From: Lutibacter sp.
GTDB lineage: Bacteria; Bacteroidota; Bacteroidia; Flavobacteriales; Flavobacteriaceae
Assembly: GCA_030694935.1 (NCBI GenBank)
Contig: JAUYUA010000107.1
Coordinates: 1-41,135 of the forward strand
DNA: 41,135 bases
Direction of reading: 5' to 3'
The translations under genes and the position numbers were made by a program. Of this stretch, positions 17,315 through 24,353 are shown one piece after another; within the stretch, counting starts at the first letter, position 1, and each line of letters starts with the position of its first letter. The notes under the pieces are model-generated. The model was not told where the DNA came from and did no database searches. It was given only the letters and a program-made list of their open reading frames with translations.

Positions 17315-17322
17315 TATATTTG
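17315..17322 (+). promoter_or_regulatory. -7 box of the RecD-like helicase gene
   Basis: TATATTTG matches TAnnTTTG. It overlaps the in-frame TTG at 17320, so translation most likely starts at the ATG at 17338. Confidence 0.45.
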
Positions 17323-17337
17323 GTTTTTATTTTAAAT

Positions 17338-18765
17338 ATGACAAAAACGGCACATGAATTCTATATAAATCTGGTTGAAAAGTTTCCATTTGAACCTACA
17401 AATTCTCAAGATTCATTACTTATAAAACTGACAGATTTTATCCTTGAAAATAATAATAATGCCATATTTATTATCAAAGGATATGCCGGAACCGGTAAAA
17501 CTACGACTATTAGCACCGTGGTGAATAATTTATGGAAGATAGGTAAAAAGGCGGTTTTACTGGCCCCAACGGGCAGAGCGGCTAAAGTTATTTCTGGATA
17601 TTCAAGCAAGCCGGCGTTTACAATTCATAAAAAAATTTATTTTCCAAAAAAGAATAAATCGGGCGGTGTCGATTTTACATTGCAAACAAATAAACATTCA
17701 AACACCATATTTTTTGTGGATGAAGCTTCGATGATTTCCGACGCACCAATTGGTGCAAAATTGTTTGAATCGGGGTCATTATTAGATGATTTAATCTCCT
17801 ATGTGTACTCAGGAGTGAACTGTAAATTGGTTTTAATAGGCGATACCGCGCAATTGCCTCCGGTAAAATTAGCAATTAGTCCGGCATTAGATGCCCACAA
17901 ACTTGCTTTAAATTACCAAAAGGAAGTGGTGGAAATAGAATTAAGTGAAGTGATGCGCCAACATGCGGATTCTGGAATTTTGTTGAACGCGACTGAATTG
18001 CGACTTATTTTGGCGAATAACGGTTTTACCGATTTTCAATTTCAATTGGGTTATCCTGATTTAATCCGTTTAATTGACGGGTATGATATTGAAGATGCCA
18101 TAAATACCGCTTATACAAATATTGGCGTTGAAGACACCACTTTTATTGTGCGTTCAAACAAGCGCGCCAACCAATACAACCAACAAATTAGAAGTAAAAT
18201 TCGCGGTCAGGAAAACGAAATCTCTTCGGGCGACTATATTATGATTGTTAAAAACAATTATTTTTGGCTGGAAGACACCAGCGAAGCCGGATTTATTGCC
18301 AATGGAGATATTTGTGAAATTCTGGAAATTTTCAGTATCAAAGAATTATATGGTTTTAGGTTTGCAGAAGTAAAAATACGGATGATCGATTATCCGAATC
18401 AAAAACCATTTGAAACCGTATTGTTATTGGATACGCTAACTTCAGAATCGCCTTCGCTATCCTATGAAGAATCTAACAAATTGTATCAGGAAGTCGCCAA
18501 AGATTATGCTCAGGAAAAATCCAAATACAAGCAGTTATTGGCCATTAAGCAAAACAAATACTTCAATGCTTTGCAAATTAAGTTTGCGTATGCCGTTACC
18601 TGCCATAAATCTCAGGGCGGGCAATGGAAAACGGTATTTATTGAGCAGCCTTATTTACCCGACGGACAAAATATTGAATATTTAAGATGGTTGTACACCG
18701 CAGTTACAAGAGCCCAGGAAAAAGTGTATTTAATTGGTTTTACCGATGCTTTTTTTAATGAATAA
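17338..18765 (+). CDS. RecD/UvrD-like ATP-dependent helicase (superfamily 1B type)
   Basis: A 475-aa protein starting at the ATG at 17338. Walker A GYAGTGKTTT lies at about 48-57, motif II FVDEASMIS near 130, an LIGDTAQLPPV motif III segment follows, and the C-terminal UvrD/RecD signature CHKSQGGQW ends with YTAVTRAQEKVYLIGF. These features fit the AAA_30/RecD-like helicases that stand alone in Bacteroidota. It lacks the long N-terminal domain of RecD2 and no RecB/RecC genes are nearby, so it is probably a stand-alone DNA repair helicase and not part of RecBCD. Confidence 0.88.
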   Translation: MTKTAHEFYINLVEKFPFEPTNSQDSLLIKLTDFILENNNNAIFIIKGYAGTGKTTTISTVVNNLWKIGKKAVLLAPTGRAAKVISGYSSKPAFTIHKKIYFPKKNKSGGVDFTLQTNKHSNTIFFVDEASMISDAPIGAKLFESGSLLDDLISYVYSGVNCKLVLIGDTAQLPPVKLAISPALDAHKLALNYQKEVVEIELSEVMRQHADSGILLNATELRLILANNGFTDFQFQLGYPDLIRLIDGYDIEDAINTAYTNIGVEDTTFIVRSNKRANQYNQQIRSKIRGQENEISSGDYIMIVKNNYFWLEDTSEAGFIANGDICEILEIFSIKELYGFRFAEVKIRMIDYPNQKPFETVLLLDTLTSESPSLSYEESNKLYQEVAKDYAQEKSKYKQLLAIKQNKYFNALQIKFAYAVTCHKSQGGQWKTVFIEQPYLPDGQNIEYLRWLYTAVTRAQEKVYLIGFTDAFFNE

Positions 18766-18868
18766 TTCCGCTTATTATTAAAAGATAATCTTGGTAACTT
18801 TTGTTTCTTGTGCTATCAAACTACAAACATTTTTAAGTCATTTGCATTTTTTACCCATACAAATTGAT

Positions 18869-18876
18869 TATTTTTG
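18869..18876 (+). promoter_or_regulatory. -7 box of the oligopeptidase B gene
   Basis: TATTTTTG matches TAnnTTTG, 21 bp before the ATG at 18898. A TTTG at 18841-18844 lies 24 bp upstream, slightly far for a -33 box. Confidence 0.4.
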
Positions 18877-18897
18877 CAAATTATTGAAATTATTTAG

Positions 18898-20964
18898 ATG
18901 ACGAAGAAAAACATAGTGACCCCAAAAGCGAAAAAGATAGCAAGGAAGTTGGAAATTCATGGGGATGTAAGAATTGACAATTATTATTGGTTAAATGATC
19001 GGGAAAACCAGGAGGTTATAGATTATTTAAATACTGAAAACGCCTATTATGAAGCAAAAACAGCGCATACAAAGCAATTTCAGGAAGATTTATTTCAAGA
19101 GATGAAATCTCGGATTAAGGAAGACGATGAGTCGGTTCCTTATAAAAAAAAGAACTACTATTATATCACCCGATTTGAAAAAGGCAATCAATACCCAATT
19201 TATTCACGTAAAAAAGGAAGTTTAGGTTCACCCGAGCAAATTATGTTTGATGTGAACGAACTTGGAAAAGGATTTACTTATTATAAATTGGCCGGATTGT
19301 CCATCAGCCCAAACAATGAACTGGCCGTTTTTGGTGTAGATGTCATTGGCGGAAGGCAGTATACATTGCAATTTAAAAATTTGGAAACAGGCGAGTTGTT
19401 TCCTGAAAAGATTGAAAACACTACAGGTGGTGCGGCTTGGGCAAGCGACAATAAAACGGTGTTTTATACGCTTCAAAATCCAAAAACCTTAAGAAGCGAA
19501 AAAATATTTCGGCATGTTTTAGGTACAGATCCGTCGCAAGATGTTGAAGTTTATCATGAAAAAGGACACGCGTTTAATGCATTTGTTTATGCATCAAAAT
19601 CAGAAAAATATATTATTATTGGTGCGCACAGCACTGTTTCATCCGAATATTACATTTTGGAAGCCGATAATCCAACAGGAGAATTCAGGCTATTCCAAAA
19701 AAGAAAGCGAAATCTTGAGTATGATATTGCGCATTACAACGGCGATTTTTACGTACTTACCAATAAAGACAAGGCGACCAATTTTAAATTGATGAAAACG
19801 TCTGAAAAGGCAACATTCTTAGAAAATTGGATAGAGGTATTGCCTCATAGAGAAGATGTTTTGTTGGAAGATATTTCTATTTTTAAAGATTTTTTGGTGG
19901 TTGAAGAGCGATCAAACGGGTTGAATAAAATTAGAATTATTCGTTGGGACCAAACAGAAGATTTTTACCTTCCTTTTAATGAAGAAACGTATTCCGCAGG
20001 TGTTTACAACAATCCGGAATTTGACACCAATGTGATTCGCTATGGATATAATTCCATGACAACGCCAAGTTCAATCATAGATTTTGACGTAGTTTCAAAA
20101 ACAAAGGAAATCAAAAAAGAACAGGAAGTTTTGGGCGGAAAGTTTGATAAAAATAATTACATCAGTGAGCGCGTGTGGGCAACAGCACAAGACGGAACTA
20201 AAATTCCGATCTCATTGGTGCATCATAAAAATACGCCGTTGACAAAAGACACACCATTGCTTTTGTATGGATACGGATCTTACGGACATTCCATTGATGC
20301 CGGATTTAGCACCACACGTTTAAGTTTATTGGACAGAGGTTTTGTGTTTGCAATCGCCCACGTAAGAGGCGGCGAATATTTAGGTCGTAAATGGTATGAA
20401 AAAGGCAAATTATTGCACAAAAAAAACACTTTTACCGATTTTATTGATTGCGCAAAATTTTTAATTGAAAAAGAATACACTTCAAGCGCACATTTGTATG
20501 CAAGTGGCGGTTCTGCCGGAGGTTTATTGGTGGGAGCTGTCATTAATATGAATCCGGAATTGTTTAACGGAATCATCGCTGCGGTGCCTTTTGTTGATGT
20601 TGTCACCACCATGTTAGATGATAGCATTCCCTTAACCACCGGAGAATATGATGAATGGGGAAATCCAAATAAAAAGGCTTATTATGATTATATGAAATCA
20701 TATTCGCCTTATGACAATGTTTCTGAGCAAAAATATCCTAATATGTTGGTTACAACAGGTTTGCATGATTCACAAGTTCAATATTTTGAACCTGCAAAAT
20801 GGGTAGCCAAACTCCGGGAATTAAAAATTGATGAAAATATTTTAGTGATGCATATTGATATGGAAGCAGGTCACGGCGGAGCTTCAGGTCGGTTTGATTC
20901 CTTAAAAGAAACAGCAAGGGATTACAGTTTTGTGATTGATTTGGAAGGAAGAACGGGAATTTAA
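18898..20964 (+). CDS. ptrB: Oligopeptidase B (S9A serine peptidase)
   Basis: A 688-aa prolyl-oligopeptidase-family enzyme that cleaves short peptides after basic residues. The N-terminal part (DVRIDNYYWLNDRENQEVI) leads into a seven-bladed propeller, followed by the alpha/beta-hydrolase domain. The catalytic triad is visible: Ser539 in ASGGSAGG, Asp624 in GLHDSQVQY and His659 in AGHGGASGRF. No signal peptide is evident, so it is probably cytosolic. Length is normal for the family. It stands between the helicase gene and the cysteine-synthase-like gene with clear spacing on both sides. Confidence 0.94.
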   Translation: MTKKNIVTPKAKKIARKLEIHGDVRIDNYYWLNDRENQEVIDYLNTENAYYEAKTAHTKQFQEDLFQEMKSRIKEDDESVPYKKKNYYYITRFEKGNQYPIYSRKKGSLGSPEQIMFDVNELGKGFTYYKLAGLSISPNNELAVFGVDVIGGRQYTLQFKNLETGELFPEKIENTTGGAAWASDNKTVFYTLQNPKTLRSEKIFRHVLGTDPSQDVEVYHEKGHAFNAFVYASKSEKYIIIGAHSTVSSEYYILEADNPTGEFRLFQKRKRNLEYDIAHYNGDFYVLTNKDKATNFKLMKTSEKATFLENWIEVLPHREDVLLEDISIFKDFLVVEERSNGLNKIRIIRWDQTEDFYLPFNEETYSAGVYNNPEFDTNVIRYGYNSMTTPSSIIDFDVVSKTKEIKKEQEVLGGKFDKNNYISERVWATAQDGTKIPISLVHHKNTPLTKDTPLLLYGYGSYGHSIDAGFSTTRLSLLDRGFVFAIAHVRGGEYLGRKWYEKGKLLHKKNTFTDFIDCAKFLIEKEYTSSAHLYASGGSAGGLLVGAVINMNPELFNGIIAAVPFVDVVTTMLDDSIPLTTGEYDEWGNPNKKAYYDYMKSYSPYDNVSEQKYPNMLVTTGLHDSQVQYFEPAKWVAKLRELKIDENILVMHIDMEAGHGGASGRFDSLKETARDYSFVIDLEGRTGI

Positions 20965-20974
20965 AAAAAAATAT

Positions 20975-20982
20975 TAAATTTG
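20975..20982 (+). promoter_or_regulatory. -7 box of the cysteine-synthase-like gene
   Basis: TAAATTTG matches TAnnTTTG, 63 bp before the ATG at 21046. The -33 region would fall inside the end of the ptrB gene. Confidence 0.35.
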
Positions 20983-21045
20983 CACAATTGATTATTATTC
21001 TTAAATTCGTATTTAAAATATTATTTCTGAATTAAATTTTAAAAA

Positions 21046-22083
21046 ATGGCAGAAAATATAGGTATAAGTAACAATATTTTAGACCTAATAGGCAATACTC
21101 CTTTAATTAAATTAAACAAAATCACCAAAGACCTTTCCGGCACTTTTTATGTTAAGTATGAAGGATTTAATCCTGGACATTCTATGAAAGATAGAATCGC
21201 CGTTCATATTATTGAAGAAGCTGAGAAGCAGGGGATTTTAAAACCAGGAAGTACAATAATTGAAACAACCTCGGGTAATACAGGGTTCAGCCTTGCTATG
21301 GTAAGTGTCATAAAAGGGTATAATTGTATATTGGCGGTGAGTTCTAAAGCTTCCCCGGGTAAAATAAATATGTTGAAAGCGATGGGCGCTAAAGTGTATG
21401 TTTGTCCGGCTCATGTTGATGCAGACGACTCACGTTCCTATTATCAGGTTGCTAAAAGATTGCATTTAGAAACAGCAAATTCAGTATATATCAATCAATA
21501 TTTTAACAAGTTAAATGTAGATGCACACTATGGTTCAACAGGACCGGAAATTTGGAAACAAACCAATGGCGAAATAACGCATTTGGTAGCTGCAAGTGGT
21601 ACAGGAGGAACAATTTCAGGTGTTTCAAAATATTTAAAAGAACAAAATCCCAATATTAAAACTTTAGGGGTTGATGCATTTGGATCAATCTTAAAGAAAT
21701 TTCACGAAACAGGAGAGTTCGATAAAAATGAAATTTATCCATATAGAATTGAAGGGTTGGGGAAAAATCTAATTCCTACTGCCACAGATTTTGATGCTAT
21801 TGACGTTTTTGAAAAAGTAACTGATGAAGCGGCTGCTCATAGAGCCAGAGAACTTGCACTAACTGAGGGCTTATTTACCGGTTATACAAGTGGCGCTGTA
21901 ATGCAGGCAACTATGCAATACGCAGTGCAGGGAATGTTTGATGAAAAATCTAAAGTAGTTTTAATTTTGCCAGATCACGGTTCACGTTATATGGAAAAAA
22001 TTTACAGTGATGAGTGGATGAAAGAACAAGGTTTTTTTGATTCAGAAAAACAAGCTTTGACGGTAGTTGAATACATTAAGTAA
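21046..22083 (+). CDS. Cysteine-synthase-family PLP enzyme (candidate cysteate synthase)
   Basis: A 345-aa fold-type-II PLP enzyme. The Schiff-base Lys is K48 in [11 protein letters not shown], the substrate/phosphate loop is TTSGNTG (74-80), and [10 protein letters not shown] is the PLP phosphate-binding glycine loop. The usual cysteine-synthase motif SGSVKDR is altered to GHSMKDR, and the region after the SGNTG loop differs from CysK, suggesting another substrate. The next gene is an alpha-oxoamine synthase of the type that uses cysteate in capnine synthesis. I therefore infer that this enzyme may make cysteate from O-phosphoserine and sulfite, or a related beta-replacement. A cystathionine beta-synthase-like role is the main alternative. 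Confidence 0.8.
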   Translation: MAENIGISNNILDLIGNTPLIKLNKITKDLSGTFYVKYEGFNPGHSMKDRIAVHIIEEAEKQGILKPGSTIIETTSGNTGFSLAMVSVIKGYNCILAVSSKASPGKINMLKAMGAKVYVCPAHVDADDSRSYYQVAKRLHLETANSVYINQYFNKLNVDAHYGSTGPEIWKQTNGEITHLVAASGTGGTISGVSKYLKEQNPNIKTLGVDAFGSILKKFHETGEFDKNEIYPYRIEGLGKNLIPTATDFDAIDVFEKVTDEAAAHRARELALTEGLFTGYTSGAVMQATMQYAVQGMFDEKSKVVLILPDHGSRYMEKIYSDEWMKEQGFFDSEKQALTVVEYIK

Positions 22084-22103
22084 CGCATAAATATATCAAA
22101 AAT

Positions 22104-22136
22104 GGGTTTAGAGATTAATTTCTAAGCCCTTTTTTT
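22104..22136 (+). terminator. Rho-independent terminator
   Basis: A 9-bp stem (GGGTTTAGA / TCTAAGCCC, one G-T pair) is followed by a T-run. It separates the cysteine-synthase-like gene from the next gene. Confidence 0.88.
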
Positions 22137-22147
22137 GTTTCATAACA

Positions 22148-22179
22148 TTTGAATAGGAGAAAAAAAATCACTTACTTTG
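22148..22179 (+). promoter_or_regulatory. Promoter of the alpha-oxoamine synthase gene
   Basis: TTTG (22148-22151), 20 bp, then TTACTTTG (22172-22179) resembles the -33/-7 pattern with one mismatch in the -7 box. Placed after a terminator, it implies that this gene has its own promoter. Confidence 0.5.
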
Positions 22180-22231
22180 TACCCTCAAAAATGTAATTAG
22201 AATAAATACATTTTACACAAAATATTATATA

Positions 22232-23482
22232 ATGAAAGATTTATTTGAAAGAATCGTAAAAGATAAAGGTCCATTAGGGAAATGGGCTGAACAAGCAGAA
22301 GGATACTATGTTTTTCCAAAGTTAGAAGGAGAAATTTCAAACAGAATGACTTTTAATGGCAAAGATGTAATTACCTGGAGTATTAATGATTACCTCGGAT
22401 TGGCAAATCACCCAGAAGTAAGAAAGGCAGATGCTGAAGCTGCTGCACAATATGGTATGGCTTACCCAATGGGTGCGAGAATGATGTCGGGCCACACAAA
22501 ATACCACGAACAATTAGAAAAAGAATTGGCCGAATTTGAACATAAAGAATCTGCCTATTTGGTAAATTTCGGTTATCAGGGAATGGTATCTGCCATTGAC
22601 GCATTGGTTACTAAAAATGACGTTATTGTTTATGATATGGATGCTCACGCCTGCATTATTGACGGCGTTAGATTACATCCCGGAAAAAGATTTACATTTC
22701 AGCACAACAATATTGAAAGTTTAGAAAAAAACTTGCAAAGAGCCACCAAAATTGCCGATGAAACAAATGGAGGTATTCTTGTCATTTCTGAAGGTGTTTT
22801 CGGAATGCGTGGTGAGCAGGGAAAATTAAAAGAAATTGTGGCGCTTAAAGAAAAATACGACTTTAGATTTTTAGTTGATGACGCTCACGGATTTGGAACA
22901 TTGGGAGAAGATGGAAGAGGAGCAGGTTTTGAGCAAGGCGTGCAAGACGGCATCGATGTTTATTTTGCAACGTTTGCTAAATCTATGGCCGGTTTTGGGG
23001 CATTTTTTGCGGCAGATAAAGATATTATTCAGTATTTAAAATACAATATGCGTTCACAAATGTTCGCCAAATCTTTGCCGATGCCCATGGTAATTGGTGG
23101 GCTAAAGCGTTTAGATATGTTAAGGACAATGCCCGAACTTAAAGAAAAGTTATGGGAGAATGTTCATGCGCTTCAAAATGGTTTAAAAGATCAAGGTTTT
23201 AACATTGGAAAAACAAACACGTGCGTAACTCCTGTGTTTTTAGAAGGTGATATTCCTGAAGCAATGGCTATGGTTAATGACTTACGCGAAAATTATGGCA
23301 TATTTTGTTCCATTGTGGTGTATCCCGTAATTCCAAAAGGACTGATCATTTTAAGATTGATTCCAACAGCAACTCATAATTTGGAAGACGTTAAAGTAAC
23401 TATTGAAGCTTTTTCAGCCATTCGTTCTAAACTGGAAGCCGGTGTTTACAAACGCATTGCAGCAGCTATGATGGTGCAATAA
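22232..23482 (+). CDS. Alpha-oxoamine synthase (candidate cysteate/serine acyltransferase)
   Basis: A 416-aa fold-type-I PLP enzyme of the family that condenses an amino acid with an acyl thioester (KBL, BioF, serine palmitoyltransferase). The catalytic Lys is K250 in TFAKSMAGFGAF, the PLP-stacking His lies in DMDAHACIIDG, and His219 in VDDAHGFGTLG contacts the cofactor. It keeps the N-terminal WSINDYLGLANHPEV motif. In Flavobacterium, a homologue of this type makes the capnine precursor from cysteate and a fatty acyl donor, for sulfonolipids linked to gliding. The neighbouring cysteine-synthase-like gene fits that pathway. A serine palmitoyltransferase role for sphingolipids is the alternative. 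Confidence 0.85.
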   Translation: MKDLFERIVKDKGPLGKWAEQAEGYYVFPKLEGEISNRMTFNGKDVITWSINDYLGLANHPEVRKADAEAAAQYGMAYPMGARMMSGHTKYHEQLEKELAEFEHKESAYLVNFGYQGMVSAIDALVTKNDVIVYDMDAHACIIDGVRLHPGKRFTFQHNNIESLEKNLQRATKIADETNGGILVISEGVFGMRGEQGKLKEIVALKEKYDFRFLVDDAHGFGTLGEDGRGAGFEQGVQDGIDVYFATFAKSMAGFGAFFAADKDIIQYLKYNMRSQMFAKSLPMPMVIGGLKRLDMLRTMPELKEKLWENVHALQNGLKDQGFNIGKTNTCVTPVFLEGDIPEAMAMVNDLRENYGIFCSIVVYPVIPKGLIILRLIPTATHNLEDVKVTIEAFSAIRSKLEAGVYKRIAAAMMVQ

Positions 23483-23499
23483 ACAAAAGCATATTCATA

Positions 23500-23538
23500 A
23501 AAAAAAGCCTTTTAGATTTTGTCTAAAAGGCTTTTTTT
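23500..23538. terminator. Bidirectional terminator
   Basis: A 17-bp perfect inverted repeat (AAAAAAAGCCTTTTAGA / TCTAAAAGGCTTTTTTT) with T-runs on both strands serves the convergent alpha-oxoamine synthase and Crp/Fnr genes. Confidence 0.92.
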
Positions 23539-23552
23539 GAAGGAAAAATTTA

Positions 23553-24239
23553 TCAATAACCTTCAGAAATATTTTTAAGCGCATTTTTGTTTAAAATTTT
23601 AATTTTTTTGCCAAGCAAATCAATTACGCCATCTTTTTTTAAGTTAGATAACAAGCGTATGGCAGATTCCGTAGCAGTGCCAATGGTATTTGCAATTTCT
23701 TCTCTTGTTAAAATAACGTCTATGCAATCTTCATTGTCTACACCAAATATTTCTTCCAAACTCAACAAAGTCTCTGCCAACCTGTCTTTTACCGGTTTTT
23801 GGGCCATTTGTGAAATTGCGGTATTTGCCTGACTTAACTGAAGTGAAATATTTTTGATTAAATTTAAAGAAAATTGCGGGTTGTCTTTGATAGATTCTAA
23901 AATGTCACCTTTAGGAATAAAACAAACACGCATATCTTCCAATGCGGTTGCATTTAATCCAACAGGCTCTTCACTTAAAATAGAACGATGCCCTAATATG
24001 TCACCGCCTTTTACAAATTTTATTATTTGTTCTTTACCATTTGTATTCAACTTAGTCAACTTACATTTACCGTCCTGAATACAATATAATCCATTGATAG
24101 AATTACCTTCAGTCATTAAATTTTCACCTTTCTTTATGATAAGTGATGTCTTGTGATCTGAAAATCTTTCTAATTCGTCATGTGATAAAGTTTTAAGAGC
24201 GTTAAAACGCTTCATAATACAATGTGAACAGTTAGACAT
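23553..24239 (-). CDS. Crp/Fnr family transcriptional regulator
   Basis: A 228-aa regulator with an N-terminal cyclic-nucleotide-binding-type beta-barrel (about 20-125), a dimerisation helix and a C-terminal winged helix-turn-helix. In the recognition helix (TATESAIRLLSNL) Glu191 and Arg195 match the Glu and Arg by which Crp and Fnr read TGA half-sites. The N-terminus MSNCSHCIMK contains a CxxC pair (C4, C7), with other Cys at 53, 59, 106 and 172. Fnr itself uses four Cys for a [4Fe-4S] cluster; whether this protein senses oxygen this way is uncertain. It is divergent from the copper ATPase gene, and its own -7 box adjoins a TGA-N6-TCA palindrome. It is probably the regulator of the cbb3 locus. 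Confidence 0.92.
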   Translation of the reverse strand: MSNCSHCIMKRFNALKTLSHDELERFSDHKTSLIIKKGENLMTEGNSINGLYCIQDGKCKLTKLNTNGKEQIIKFVKGGDILGHRSILSEEPVGLNATALEDMRVCFIPKGDILESIKDNPQFSLNLIKNISLQLSQANTAISQMAQKPVKDRLAETLLSLEEIFGVDNEDCIDVILTREEIANTIGTATESAIRLLSNLKKDGVIDLLGKKIKILNKNALKNISEGY

Positions 24240-24282
24240 ATTAAAAAAAGAATTTAGTTAAGTAGTAACATTTGTAAAGGTA

Positions 24283-24290
24283 CAAAAATA
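24283..24290 (-). promoter_or_regulatory. -7 box of the Crp/Fnr gene
   Basis: TATTTTTG on the minus strand matches TAnnTTTG. It is separated by 2 bp from the palindrome at 24293-24304, so a bound regulator would be expected to block it. Confidence 0.5.
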
Positions 24291-24292
24291 AA

Positions 24293-24304
24293 TGATAATT
24301 GTCA
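24293..24304. promoter_or_regulatory. Candidate Crp/Fnr operator (copper ATPase / regulator intergenic)
   Basis: TGATAATTGTCA is a TGA-N6-TCA inverted repeat, the core spacing of Crp/Fnr sites. It is 22 bp upstream of the -7 box of the copper ATPase gene (TATTTTTG, 24327-24334), which places its centre about 40 bp before the predicted transcription start, the class II activator position. Confidence 0.65.
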
Positions 24305-24326
24305 TATTTAGAAAATAATAAATGAA

Positions 24327-24334
24327 TATTTTTG
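24327..24334 (+). promoter_or_regulatory. -7 box of the copper ATPase gene
   Basis: TATTTTTG matches TAnnTTTG and lies 19 bp before the ATG at 24354. No -33 box is seen; the upstream palindrome occupies that place. Confidence 0.55.
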
Positions 24335-24353
24335 CGAAGAATTAGAATTTAAA

